Assembly (NCBI GenBank): GCA_023416735.1
Contig: JAEZGX010000002.1
Span: 175,049-239,048, forward strand
Direction: 5' to 3'
Source of the DNA: Verrucomicrobiota bacterium
GTDB lineage: Bacteria > Verrucomicrobiota > Verrucomicrobiia > Opitutales > Opitutaceae
Length of the DNA: 64,000 bases
The translations under genes and the position numbers were made by a program. The notes under the pieces are model-generated. The model was not told the origin of the DNA and made no database searches. It worked only from the letters and a program-made list of their open reading frames with translations. Positions within the stretch are counted from its first letter, which is position 1, and each line of letters begins with the position of its first letter. Below are positions 53,801 to 61,042 of the stretch, one piece after another.

Positions 53801-56781
53801 AGAAACGGGCTCGTGGCGGTGTCGGGGACGGCGACTTTTTCCGGCGGACCTTCGGCGACGATGCGGCCGCCGTTGGCGCCGGCGTCGGGGCCGATTTCGA
53901 GGATCCAGTCGGCGGACTTGAGGACGTCGAGATTGTGCTCGATGACGATGACGCTGTGGCCGCGATCGACGAGCGCTTGGAGGACGGAGAGGAGGCGTTT
54001 GACGTCGTGGCGGTGGAGACCCGTCGTTGGTTCGTCGAGGAGCAACAATGCGCCGGGTTGTTCTGGGTTCTGGGTTTTGGGTTTTGAGTTTTGGGTTTTC
54101 GATTCGGAACGCGGAGCTCGGAACTCGGAACTCTCGGCGGCGAAGCCGCCGAGGTAGCGGACGAGTTTGAGGCGTTGGGATTCTCCGCCGCTGAGGGTGT
54201 TGAGCGGTTGACCGAGGGTAAGGTAGCCGAGGCCGACGGAGTCGAGGGTGGCGAGGCGGCGGTGGATTTCGGGAAGCTCGGCGAACAGCGGAAGGGCGTC
54301 GGAGATGCTGGTGGCGAGGAGATCGGCGACGGAGCGGTTGTTCCACTGGATCGCGAGGACTTCTGGTTTGAAGCGGCGACCCTCGCAGACGGGGCAGGGG
54401 ACGAAAACGTCGGAGAGGAATTGCATCTCGACGCGTTCGTAGCCTAGGCCCTGGCAGTGGTCGCAGCGGCCCTCGCCGGAGTTGAACGAGAAGGAGGAGG
54501 AATTGAAGCCGGCGGCTTGGGCCGCGGGGGTGGAAGCGTAGAGATCGCGAATGAGCTCCCAGGCTTCGGTGTAGAGCGCGGGATTGGAGCGTGGGGTGCG
54601 CGAGAGCGGGGACTGGTCGACGAGGACGATTTCGCTGAAAAGCCCAGAGCGGGAGGAATCGGAGACGGTGATCGATTCGATTGTAGCGGGATCTTCGGTG
54701 AGTTGGTGCTGTTGGGCGAGGAGGCCCTGGTAGATGACGTTGTCGAGGAGCGTGGATTTGCCGGAACCGGAAACGCCGCTGAGGCAGACGAAACGGTGGA
54801 GGGGGAGGCGGAAGGAGAGGTTGGCGATGTTGTGTTTGGACGCGTTGGTGAAGTGGAGGAATGAGTTCGGTTCTGGGTTTTGGGTTTTGAGTTCTGGATT
54901 GGGAACAGGCCGGCGTTGGAGGGGCGTGGGGATGGTTTCGCGGCCGGAGAGGTAGGCGCCGGTGATGCTTTTCGGGTGTCGCAGAAGTTCGGATACAGGG
55001 CCGTTGAAGACGATATGGCCGCCGCGGCCGCCGGGCTCGGGACCGACCTCGATGACGTGGTCGGCGGCGCGGATCATGGATTCGTCGTGTTCGACGACGA
55101 CGACGGTGTTGCCGGCGTCGGTGAGAGTGCGAATGATTCCGATGAGGCGGTCGATGTCGCGCGGGTGCAGGCCGACGCTGGGTTCGTCGAGGACGAAGAG
55201 CGTGTCGACGAGCGAAGTGCCGAGGCAGGAGGTGAGATTGACGCGTTCGACTTCGCCGCCGGAGAGCGTGCGAGACTGGCGATCGAGGGTGAGGTAGCCG
55301 AGGCCGACCTGTTCGAGGTAGCGGAGCCGGGTGACGATGGAGTCGTAGGCGAGCGAGGCGCTGCGGGAGTCGGGCTCTGGGTTCTGGGTTTTGGCTTTTG
55401 AGTTTTGGGTTAAGAGGTCGAGGAGAGTGGAGACCGGGAGTTGGTAGAGATCGGGGAGCGTGTGGTTTTGCCATTTCCAGCAGAGGGATTCGGGCTGGAG
55501 GCGCTGGCCGCCGCAGGAGGGGCATGGGTTGTAGGCACGGTAGCGGGCGAGGAAGACGCGCACATGCATCTTGTAGGTGTTTTTCTCGAGCCAGCGGAAG
55601 AAGCCCTTCACGCCATACCAATACTTCGGCCAAGGCTTGCCGTTTTCTTCGCCGTAGCCGGGTTCGCCGTTGATGATGAAGTCGCGCTGCTCGGGCGTGA
55701 GGGAGGCAAACGGGATGTTGGTGGGGATTTTTCTCTTCTTCGTGAAAACGTAGAGATCCTTTTTCGATTCACCGTAGATGTCGCTTTCCCAGATCTTGAT
55801 CGCTCCGTCGTCGATCGAGAGCGATTGGTCGGGAACGGCGAGGCGGTAATCGATTTCGATGACGCGACCGAAGCCGCGGCAGTGCGGGCAGGCGCCGAGC
55901 GGAGAGTTGAAAGAGAAGAGCGCGGGTGTGGCGGCGCGGAAGGTGCGGCCGGTTTTGGGGGAGTGGAGGCCGCGGGAGAAGTGGCCGAGTTCGGAAAGCT
56001 GAGAGCTGGAGGAGCCGAAGAGGAAGACTTCGCCCTGGCCGAAGTGGAGGGCGGTTTCGATGGCTTCGAGGAAGCGGGGCTTGTCGGAGGTGGAGACGAC
56101 GACGCGATCCTGGACGACGAAGACGTGGGAGGAAGTGGAGAGTTGAGAGTTGAGGGTGGTCGGAGGGAGGGCGAGGAGGTCGTCGATCTTGTGGACGGCG
56201 AGGGAGGCGTCGGGTTGAGGAAGGAGGATGCGGAGGTAGGACTGACCTTTGAGGTTTTGGAGGATTTCGGGCCAGGTGAGGTTGGCCGGCTTGGCGATTT
56301 TGAACGCGACGATGACGGTTTGGCCGGAGTAGGCGGCGTGCGTTTTGGACCAGATGGTTTGGGCGTTGTCGTCCTCGACTTTTTCGCCGGTGGCAGGATC
56401 GAAGCATTCGGCGACGTGGCTGAACCAGACTTTAAAGAAGTCGGTGAGCTCGGTCATCGTGCCGACGGTGGAGCGGGAGGTTTTGACGGTGTTGGTCTGC
56501 TCGATGGCGATCGACGGGCGGATGTTTTCGATTGAGTCGACCTTGGGTTTGTCGAGGAGATCGAGAAACTGCCGCGTGTAGGCGCTGAACGTCTCGACGT
56601 AGCGGCGCTGGCCCTCGGCGTGAAGCGTGTCGAAAACGAGCGAAGATTTGCCTGCGCCGCTCAGGCCGGTGACCGCGATGTAGTTGCCGAGCGGAACATC
56701 GAGATCGAAGCCTTTGAGGTTGTTCTGACGCACGCCGCGGAGGCGGATGCATTCGGGAGCGGAGCGAAACGATTTGGCCAC
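50860..56781 (-). CDS. uvrA: Double-length excinuclease UvrA with repeat insertions
   Basis: About 1,973 residues: two UvrA units in tandem, hence four ABC ATPase modules. Walker A loops: GLSGAGKSS, GVSGSGKST, GVSGSGKST and GPSGAGKST. Signatures: LSGGEVERVNL, LSGGESQRLKL, LSGGEAQRIRL and LSGGEAQRLKL. Walker B: VLDEPSVGLH, LLDEPTTGLH, VLDEPSIGLH and LLEEPTIGLH (D to E in the last). Zn-finger CxxC pairs (CPHCRGFG, CDHCQGLG, CPTCRGHG, CPTCEGAG) are present. UvrA finds DNA lesions with UvrB. Linkers carry heptad-repeat peptides (KTQNPEP four times, NLKS twice). GTG 56781 is used, and TTG 56817 is an alternative. Whether it replaces or accompanies a single-length UvrA cannot be told here. Confidence 0.92.
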   Translation of the reverse strand: MAKSFRSAPECIRLRGVRQNNLKGFDLDVPLGNYIAVTGLSGAGKSSLVFDTLHAEGQRRYVETFSAYTRQFLDLLDKPKVDSIENIRPSIAIEQTNTVKTSRSTVGTMTELTDFFKVWFSHVAECFDPATGEKVEDDNAQTIWSKTHAAYSGQTVIVAFKIAKPANLTWPEILQNLKGQSYLRILLPQPDASLAVHKIDDLLALPPTTLNSQLSTSSHVFVVQDRVVVSTSDKPRFLEAIETALHFGQGEVFLFGSSSSQLSELGHFSRGLHSPKTGRTFRAATPALFSFNSPLGACPHCRGFGRVIEIDYRLAVPDQSLSIDDGAIKIWESDIYGESKKDLYVFTKKRKIPTNIPFASLTPEQRDFIINGEPGYGEENGKPWPKYWYGVKGFFRWLEKNTYKMHVRVFLARYRAYNPCPSCGGQRLQPESLCWKWQNHTLPDLYQLPVSTLLDLLTQNSKAKTQNPEPDSRSASLAYDSIVTRLRYLEQVGLGYLTLDRQSRTLSGGEVERVNLTSCLGTSLVDTLFVLDEPSVGLHPRDIDRLIGIIRTLTDAGNTVVVVEHDESMIRAADHVIEVGPEPGGRGGHIVFNGPVSELLRHPKSITGAYLSGRETIPTPLQRRPVPNPELKTQNPEPNSFLHFTNASKHNIANLSFRLPLHRFVCLSGVSGSGKSTLLDNVIYQGLLAQQHQLTEDPATIESITVSDSSRSGLFSEIVLVDQSPLSRTPRSNPALYTEAWELIRDLYASTPAAQAAGFNSSSFSFNSGEGRCDHCQGLGYERVEMQFLSDVFVPCPVCEGRRFKPEVLAIQWNNRSVADLLATSISDALPLFAELPEIHRRLATLDSVGLGYLTLGQPLNTLSGGESQRLKLVRYLGGFAAESSEFRAPRSESKTQNSKPKTQNPEQPGALLLLDEPTTGLHRHDVKRLLSVLQALVDRGHSVIVIEHNLDVLKSADWILEIGPDAGANGGRIVAEGPPEKVAVPDTATSPFLRAALAERSELLAAESPAAYESDNPKLKTQNPEPIGPSELRIEGARENNLKNLSLSIAHRELSVVTGVSGSGKSTLAFDIVFAEGQRRFMESMSPYARQFVEQLPRPAIDLLTGIPPTVAIEQRVTRGSRKSTVATITEVAQYLRLLYARLGLQHHPDTDKPVEPLSVGQLKSLLARVLETPKARRAKHLYLCAPLIRGRKGHHQPIATWIGKQGYKLMRADGQLTPVDAFQKLDRYKEHDIEVVVADLAPSPNAPLPNRSAALETALKLGKGSCFLLTPQNEILSWFSTTRTDIDTGESFPELDPKDFSFNSPRGWCPTCRGHGRVFPWMLESDDEDENDPAARLREFGVESSDDVSDEGTPCPECHGARLNRISRAVKLHFRPARSANLKSQITNSKSPALSLPQLLTSTPSQLLDYLRNLILDTRGKLIVQDILPQIEERLRFLDHVGLGYLSLDRPTETLSGGEAQRIRLAAQLGSNLSGVLYVLDEPSIGLHARDNDRLIETLQSLREKGNTLLVVEHDDELMERADRIIDLGPAAGIHGGELLAHGTPAEIKASDKSLTGLFLAKGIPHPLRGEYRSVKSNKLTRTKPVAKLLKKKKPTGPDPFHRDWLELRGAAFRNLKNFDLRLPLGRLIMVAGPSGAGKSTLFRDLLHPAVAHAIKEKKSTLTGRDFVKSTGFSADAVSVSQISNLKSEIPFESLRGAQGFKRVVEVDQSPIGKTPRSTPATYLGIFDQIRQFFASLPESKIRGYTASRFSFNTAGGRCPTCEGAGRVKLEMAFMPDTYLPCDDCRGLRYSPELADVTWKGKSIGEVLQLTFEEAADFFDFHSHLSQVCKLMCDCGLGYLTLGQSSPTLSGGEAQRLKLVTELSAGLASYRERSRGELPRNLYLLEEPTIGLHLSDCEKLIRVLHSLVDQGHTVVVIEHHLDLLAEADYIIELGPVGGPDGGELLYQGELPGLLKIKNSPTAPYLRTKLSR
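51705..51737 (+). repeat. Heptad-periodic repeat, type C, in uvrA (copy 1)
   Basis: Plus strand units ATTTCAG, ATTTGAG, ATTTGAA, ATTTGAG. It encodes VSQISNLKSEIP in the fourth-module region of UvrA. Confidence 0.75.
52601..52640 (+). repeat. Heptad-periodic repeat, type C, in uvrA (copy 2)
   Basis: Plus strand units ATTTCGA, ATTTGTG, ATTTGAG, ATTTAAG, ATTCGCG. It encodes ANLKSQITNSKSP, in the same frame as copy 1 (shared NLKS). Confidence 0.75.
53701..53735 (+). repeat. Heptad-periodic repeat, type B, in uvrA (copy 1)
   Basis: Units GGGTTCT, GGGTTTT, GGGTTTT, GAGTTTT, GGGTTGT. It encodes NPKLKTQNPEP at the junction between the two UvrA halves. Confidence 0.8.
54061..54135 (+). repeat. Heptad-periodic repeats, types B and D, in uvrA (copy 2)
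   Basis: Units TTCTGGG, TTCTGGG, TTTTGGG, TTTTGAG, TTTTGGG are followed by a second kind (CGGAACG, CGGAGCT, CGGAACT, CGGAACT). It encodes EFRAPRSESKTQNSKPKTQN and PEQ between the ABC signature and Walker B of the second module. Confidence 0.8.
54868..54905 (+). repeat. Heptad-periodic repeat, type B, in uvrA (copy 3)
   Basis: Units GGTTCTG, GGTTTTG, GGTTTTG, AGTTCTG, GATTGGG. It encodes NPELKTQNPEPNS just before the second ATPase module. Confidence 0.8.
55374..55413 (+). repeat. Heptad-periodic repeat, type B, in uvrA (copy 4)
   Basis: Units GGGCTCT, GGGTTCT, GGGTTTT, GGCTTTT, GAGTTTT, GGGTT. It encodes NSKAKTQNPEPDS ahead of the first-module signature region. Confidence 0.8.
56134..56160 (+). 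repeat. Short heptad-periodic repeat, type E, in uvrA
   Basis: Units GTGGAG, AGTTGAG, AGTTGAG, GGTGGTC. It encodes TTLNSQLSTSS. It is shorter and less certain than the other copies. Confidence 0.5.
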
Positions 56782-56858
56782 AGCAGGCACGGATGCGGAG
56801 CGGAACGGCGAATGCAACTCAGCCGTGGAGGCGAGCGACGGCTGCTGACAGCGTGATG

Positions 56859-57977
56859 TCAGGAAGTCGCGCGGTGCGCGAGACGCGCGAAGAGGTCGAG
56901 GTAGGCGGCGACCTGGCGGGCGGGATCGAAGGTCGTGCGCGCAAAGTGTCGGGCGGCGGAGGAGAGGGCGGCGCGCGCGTCGGGCGGGAGGGCGGCGAGC
57001 CGTTCGATCGCGAAGCGGAAGGCGGCGCGGTCGTTACGCGGGATGACCCAGCCGGTATGGTTCGGGACAAACGTTTCGTCGATGCCTTGGACGTCGTAGC
57101 CGATGCACGCGAGGCCGTGGGCCTGGGCTTCGATGAAGAAGTTGGAGAGCGATTCGGACGTGGAAGCGTGGACGGCGGCGTCGGCGGCGGCGTAGAGCGG
57201 CGTGGGATCGCGGACGAAGCCGAGGAACTTCACGCGTGCGGAGAGTTGTTTTTCGGATACGAGCCGTTCGCACGCGGCGCGGGCGGGGCCGTCGCCGGCG
57301 AGCCAAAGTTGGAAGTCAAACGCCGGAGGGAGAGTCGCGGCGATTTCGATGAGTTCGCGCTGATTTTTCTCGGGGCGGAACATCGCGACGTTGAGGAGGA
57401 TGAAGGTGTCGGGGTGGCGCGGTGGGTGCGCGGCGTCTCCCTTGACGCGGGTGGAAGGGAAGACGAGGGAGTTGTGAATGATCGAAAGTTTTTCGGAAGG
57501 AAGGGCGTGATCGCGGACGAGGAGATCGCGGGCGGCGTGGGAGTTGGCGACGATGTGGCGGACGCGATGAAGAGAGCGACGGAAGAGGAACGGGAGGGAT
57601 TTTCCGGTGCGGAGCGTGGCGATGATGGCGGTGGATGGGAGGCGTTGTTGCAATGCGCCGGCGTAGCAGTTGGCCATGCGGCCCATGCAGAGAATGATGT
57701 CGGGCGAAAAGCGGGCGGCGGTGGCGAGGAGACGCGGGGCGAACCAGTCGAGTCGGGTGTCGAAAGGTTGGAGGATGTGGCGGCGGACGTTGGTTGAAAC
57801 GGTGGCGGCGAGCGCGCCGCCAGGACGGAAAGTGAGCAGCGTCGTCGGGTGGCCGGCGTCGGCGAAGGCGTTGGCGAGGAGGATCGACTGACGCTCGGTC
57901 CCGCCGCTGCGCAGGTAGTCCTGAACAATGAGGATTTTCAGTTGCGGGACGGAGCGAGCGGAGGACAGTGGGGCCAT
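56859..57977 (-). CDS. Family 4-type glycosyltransferase
   Basis: A 372-residue GT-B fold enzyme. The N-terminal domain starts KILIVQDYLRSGGTERQSIL (acceptor-side glycine loop). The C-terminal nucleotide-sugar domain has FILLNVAMFRPEKNQRELIE, LAGDGPARAACERLV, VKFLGFVRDPTPLYAAADAA and the conserved VHASTSESLSNFFIEAQAHG (ExxxxxxxE, with the first Glu in SES and the second in IEA). It transfers a sugar, probably to an envelope glycan or exopolysaccharide. The substrate is unknown. It lies 77 nt upstream of uvrA on the same strand, and its ATG is only 2 nt from the divergent start at 57980. Confidence 0.9.
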   Translation of the reverse strand: MAPLSSARSVPQLKILIVQDYLRSGGTERQSILLANAFADAGHPTTLLTFRPGGALAATVSTNVRRHILQPFDTRLDWFAPRLLATAARFSPDIILCMGRMANCYAGALQQRLPSTAIIATLRTGKSLPFLFRRSLHRVRHIVANSHAARDLLVRDHALPSEKLSIIHNSLVFPSTRVKGDAAHPPRHPDTFILLNVAMFRPEKNQRELIEIAATLPPAFDFQLWLAGDGPARAACERLVSEKQLSARVKFLGFVRDPTPLYAAADAAVHASTSESLSNFFIEAQAHGLACIGYDVQGIDETFVPNHTGWVIPRNDRAAFRFAIERLAALPPDARAALSSAARHFARTTFDPARQVAAYLDLFARLAHRATS

Positions 57978-57979
57978 CG

Positions 57980-58411
57980 ATGAACGGGCTGCTTCAATTC
58001 CTGCTGCGCTGCGCCGTGCTGGCGCTCGGCGTGGTGTTCGCAACGAAATTGGTGCCCGGCATTCGCGTGGATGACGGCACGACGCTCGTGGCCGTGGTGT
58101 TGTTGCTGACGCTGTTCAACGCGGTGCTGAAGCCGTTGATGGTGCTCTTCACGCTGCCGTTCATTGTGCTGACGTTGGGGTTGGGGATCGTAGTGATCAA
58201 CGCCTTGTTGTTTCTGTTTGTCGGGAAGATCGTCGACGGATTCAGCGTGGACGGTTTCTGGCCGGCGGTGGGAGGTGCGTTGATCGTGAGTGTGACGAAT
58301 TTGCTGTTGGGCGGGTTTGTGAAGAAGCGCCGGGAGCCGCGCGATCCGCCGGCGGGACGTCGGCCGGAGCGGCGGGTGCGTGAGGGCAAGGGCGACGTGA
58401 TCGATATTTGA
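57980..58411 (+). CDS. Phage_holin_4_2-type small membrane protein
   Basis: A 143-residue protein with four membrane segments: LLRCAVLALGVVFATKLVPG, TTLVAVVLLLTLFNAVLKPL, LFTLPFIVLTLGLGIVVINA and GFWPAVGGALIVSVTNLLLG, then an Arg-rich cytoplasmic tail. NAVLKPLMVLFTLPFIVLTL is the typical PF04020 motif. These are chromosomal proteins of unknown role. ATG 57980 is preferred to GTG 57968, which would overlap the divergent gene. Confidence 0.88.
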   Translation: MNGLLQFLLRCAVLALGVVFATKLVPGIRVDDGTTLVAVVLLLTLFNAVLKPLMVLFTLPFIVLTLGLGIVVINALLFLFVGKIVDGFSVDGFWPAVGGALIVSVTNLLLGGFVKKRREPRDPPAGRRPERRVREGKGDVIDI

Positions 58412-58499
58412 GATCGCGGGACGCGGCGGAGGACGGAGATTCCGTTTGACGGTGGGTCGGGCGGAGCAGACGGTGAGGCCAAAGTTTATATCTCCCACC

Positions 58500-59897
58500 A
58501 TGGCTGAAACTATCGAATACGATCTGGTTGTCGTCGGCGGCGGTCCTGCGGGTTACGCGGGCGCAATTCGTGCCGGGCAGCTCGGAAAAAAAGTCGCGTG
58601 CGTCGAAATGGAACGCGCGGGCGGCACGTGCCTGAATTGGGGGTGCATTCCGACGAAGGCGCTGCTCAAGAGCGCGGAGTTGTATGTGAAGATGAAGAAG
58701 GCGGAGGCGTTCGGGCTTTCGGCGAAGGACGTGACCTTCGACTTCGCGAAGGTGATGGAGCGCTCGCGCGGCGTCGCGGGGCAGATGGCGAAGGGCGTCG
58801 AGTTTTTGTTCAAGAAGAACAAGGTCGATTACATCATCGGCAAGGCGTCGGTGCCGGCGGCGGGGATGGTTGAAATCGTCGAAGGCGAGAGCAAAGGGAA
58901 GTTTCTCAAGGCGAAAAACATTCTGATCGCGACCGGCTGCAAGATGCGGCGGATCCCGGATGTGCCGGTGGACGGCGTGCGGGTGATGACGTCGCGTGAA
59001 GCGCTCGCGGTGAAGACGCTGCCGAAGTCGATCGTGATCGTTGGAGCAGGGGCGATCGGCGTGGAGTTCGCGTATTTCTTCAATGCGTTCGGGACGAAGG
59101 TGACGCTGGTGGAAATGCTGCCGACGATTTTGCCGGTGGAAGATGAAGAGATTTCGAAGACGCTGCACCGCGCGTTCGAGAAGCAAGGCATCACGATCAA
59201 GACCGGCACGAAGTGCGAAAACTTCCGCATCGGAAAAGACTCGGTGAAGCTGAACCTCGTGAAGGACGGGCAGACGGAAGAGGTTGAAGTTGAAACCGTG
59301 CTGTCCGCGATCGGCGTGGTGGCGAACATCGAAGGCGTGCTCGGGAAAGCCGTGAAGGTGGAGCTCGATCGCAACTACGTGAAAGTCGGCGACGATTACC
59401 AGACGGCGACGAAAGGCATTTATGCGGCCGGCGATATCATTGGGCCGCCGTGGTTGGCGCACGTGGCGACGTTCGAAGCCGTGAGCGCGGTGAACGGCAT
59501 GTTTGGTCACAGCAAACCGGAACGCGTGAAGAATTTCCCGGGTTGCACGTATTGCCAGCCGCAGGTGTCGAGCACGGGCCTGACGGAGAAGGCAGCGAAG
59601 GAGAAGAAGCTCGATTTCAAGGTCGGCAAGTTTCCGTTCACGGCGTCGGGCAAGGCGGTCGCTTCATCCGAGAGCGAAGGCTTTGTGAAGGTGATCAGCG
59701 ATGCGAAGACCGGAGAGATTTACGGCGCGCACATCATCGGATCGGAGGCGACGGAGCTGATTGCCGAGTATGGACTCGCGATCGAACTCGAAGCGACGAT
59801 CGAAGAGATTCACCAAACGATTCATGCGCATCCCACGTTGAGCGAAGCCGTGATGGAAGCGGCGGCGGCGGCAATGGGTGAGGCGATTCATATCTGA
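58500..59897 (+). CDS. lpdA: Dihydrolipoyl dehydrogenase
   Basis: A 465-residue flavoprotein that reoxidises dihydrolipoamide in 2-oxoacid dehydrogenase complexes or the glycine cleavage system. The FAD loop is VVVGGGPAGYAGAIRAGQLG, the redox disulfide is GGTCLNWGCIPTKALL, the NAD site is IVIVGAGAIGVEFAYFF, the second FAD motif is GIYAAGDIIG, and the interface His-Glu pair is in HAHPTLSEAVMEA. No E1/E2 genes are adjacent, so the partner complex is unknown. It is followed by a REP-like element and a terminator. Confidence 0.95.
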   Translation: MAETIEYDLVVVGGGPAGYAGAIRAGQLGKKVACVEMERAGGTCLNWGCIPTKALLKSAELYVKMKKAEAFGLSAKDVTFDFAKVMERSRGVAGQMAKGVEFLFKKNKVDYIIGKASVPAAGMVEIVEGESKGKFLKAKNILIATGCKMRRIPDVPVDGVRVMTSREALAVKTLPKSIVIVGAGAIGVEFAYFFNAFGTKVTLVEMLPTILPVEDEEISKTLHRAFEKQGITIKTGTKCENFRIGKDSVKLNLVKDGQTEEVEVETVLSAIGVVANIEGVLGKAVKVELDRNYVKVGDDYQTATKGIYAAGDIIGPPWLAHVATFEAVSAVNGMFGHSKPERVKNFPGCTYCQPQVSSTGLTEKAAKEKKLDFKVGKFPFTASGKAVASSESEGFVKVISDAKTGEIYGAHIIGSEATELIAEYGLAIELEATIEEIHQTIHAHPTLSEAVMEAAAAAMGEAIHI

Positions 59898-59916
59898 GTC
59901 GCGGAGCGCGCGTGCG

Positions 59917-59946
59917 GTGGGGTCGGGAGACCCCGCCCTACAAGGG
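59917..59946 (+). repeat. REP-like hairpin, copy 2
   Basis: Stem GTGGGGTC/GACCCCGC (one T-G pair) with loop GGGA, then CCTACAAGGG. The last 21 nt are identical to the copy at 41407-41436. Confidence 0.75.
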
Positions 59947-59953
59947 CAAAGAA

Positions 59954-59987
59954 AAAGCCGGGGCGAATGGCCCCGGCTTTCGTTTTT
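59954..59987 (+). terminator. Terminator of lpdA
   Basis: An 11-bp stem AAAGCCGGGGC/GCCCCGGCTTT with a 5-nt loop, then CGTTTTT. It is nearly symmetrical, so it may also stop the convergent tRNA-Arg transcript. Confidence 0.9.
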
Positions 59988-59993
59988 AAAGAC

Positions 59994-60068
59994 TGGTGCG
60001 AGCGCCGGGAGTCGAACCCGGATCGACGGCTTCGGAGACCGCTACACTATCCATTGTGCTACGCCCGC
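59994..60068 (-). tRNA. tRNA-Arg (CCG)
   Basis: On the minus strand the acceptor GCGGGCG/CGCTCGC has one G-T pair, the anticodon arm is GCGGT-CTCCGAA-GCCGT with anticodon CCG, the T arm is CCGGG-TTCGACT-CCCGG, the discriminator is A, and CCA is encoded. Confidence 0.95.
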
Positions 60069-60120
60069 AGAAAAAAGAACGGCGCGAAACTCACGCGCGC
60101 GGCGCGGAGTGTCCAGCAAA

Positions 60121-60795
60121 TCATTTCACCGGAACCACTGCGGCGCGACGGGTTTCACGCCAAGCCCGCCAGGCTTCGAAGACCATCGGCAGGACGGACA
60201 GGATGATGATCGCGAGGATGACGAGTTTGAAGTTCTTCTGAACGAATGGCTGGTTGCCGAATGCGTAACCGGCGTAGATGAAGAAATAGATCCAGATGAA
60301 GCCGCCGATGATGTTGTAAGCGATGAAGTGGCCGTAGGACATGCGGCCGATGCCCGCGACGAAAGGAACGAACGTGCGGACGATGGGAACGAAGCGGGCG
60401 AGGATGATCGCGCGGCCGCCGTATTTTTCGAAGAAGGCGTGGGCGCGCTCGAGGTGTTTTTTGCGAAGAAACATCGAGTCTTCGCGTTTGAAGACGGCCG
60501 GACCCAGTTTGGCGCCGATCCAGTAGTTCAAGGTGTCGCCGATGACGGCGGCGACGAAAAGGAGGCCGGCCATCAGGTGGACGTTGAGTCCGGTCTCGGG
60601 CTTGGCGCAGAAGGCGCCGGTGGCGAAAAGGAGGGAGTCGCCGGGCAGGAATGGTGTGATCACCAAACCGGTTTCTGCGAAGATGATCAGAAATAGAACG
60701 GCGTAAGTCCAAAGCCCGTAATCGCGGATGATCTCAGCGAGGTGGGCATCGATATGGATGATGAAGTCGATCAGCTTCTTGATCAGGTCGAACAT
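60121..60795 (-). CDS. DedA-family membrane protein
   Basis: A 224-residue protein of the DedA/SNARE-associated family. Membrane segment WTYAVLFLIIFAETGLVITP leads into FLPGDSLLFATGAF, the hallmark E..xxxxPFLPGD(S/T). AAVIGDTLNYWIGAKLG, KYGGRAIILARFVPIVRTFVP (FxRxxPxxRxxxP) and AGIGRMSYGHFIAYNIIGG follow, with hydrophobic helices to the end. DedA proteins act as membrane lipid-carrier flippases (undecaprenyl phosphate or phosphatidylethanolamine types) needing proton motive force. Which substrate applies here is unknown. It lies 66 nt behind the small basic protein gene, past that gene's terminator. Confidence 0.93.
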   Translation of the reverse strand: MFDLIKKLIDFIIHIDAHLAEIIRDYGLWTYAVLFLIIFAETGLVITPFLPGDSLLFATGAFCAKPETGLNVHLMAGLLFVAAVIGDTLNYWIGAKLGPAVFKREDSMFLRKKHLERAHAFFEKYGGRAIILARFVPIVRTFVPFVAGIGRMSYGHFIAYNIIGGFIWIYFFIYAGYAFGNQPFVQKNFKLVILAIIILSVLPMVFEAWRAWRETRRAAVVPVK

Positions 60796-60808
60796 GATGG
60801 AAGGGCGA

Positions 60809-60840
60809 AAAAAAAGCAGGCAGTCGTAAAACTGCCTGCT
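60809..60840 (-). terminator. Terminator of the small basic protein gene
   Basis: On the minus strand AGCAGGCAGT/ACTGCCTGCT has a 6-nt loop and is followed by eight T. Confidence 0.93.
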
Positions 60841-60860
60841 TCAAAGAAAGGATTGCGAAC

Positions 60861-61016
60861 TCAGACGTCCGGTTTGGTTTTGCGGAGACCCTGGACGCGG
60901 TCGCCGGTTTTCCACTGGCCGCGCTTCTTGAGAAGGTCGACGCGTTCGAAGCGCTTGAGGACGTTGCGCTTCACGACGATGCCGGAGGCGCCTTGGAGAC
61001 TTTTGTGCTGTGACAT
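60861..61016 (-). CDS. Small basic protein, TIGR04137-like
   Basis: A 51-residue, strongly basic protein that begins MSQHKSLQGASGIVVKRNVL, continues KRFERVDLLKKRGQWKTGDR and ends KTKPDV. It matches from memory the TIGR04137 small basic protein of the Verrucomicrobiota group, often encoded near housekeeping genes. Its function is unknown. Size and charge suggest ribosome or nucleic-acid association, but that is a guess. The frame is short but well formed, with ATG 61016 and its own strong terminator. Confidence 0.85.
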   Translation of the reverse strand: MSQHKSLQGASGIVVKRNVLKRFERVDLLKKRGQWKTGDRVQGLRKTKPDV

Positions 61017-61042
61017 GGCTTAAAAGGGACGGTTGCGAGTTG

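Noticed and set aside
52628..55633. A 1,001-codon minus-strand frame inside uvrA
   Set aside because: It overlaps the UvrA frame fully and lacks any motif. UvrA Walker and zinc motifs lie in the other frame.
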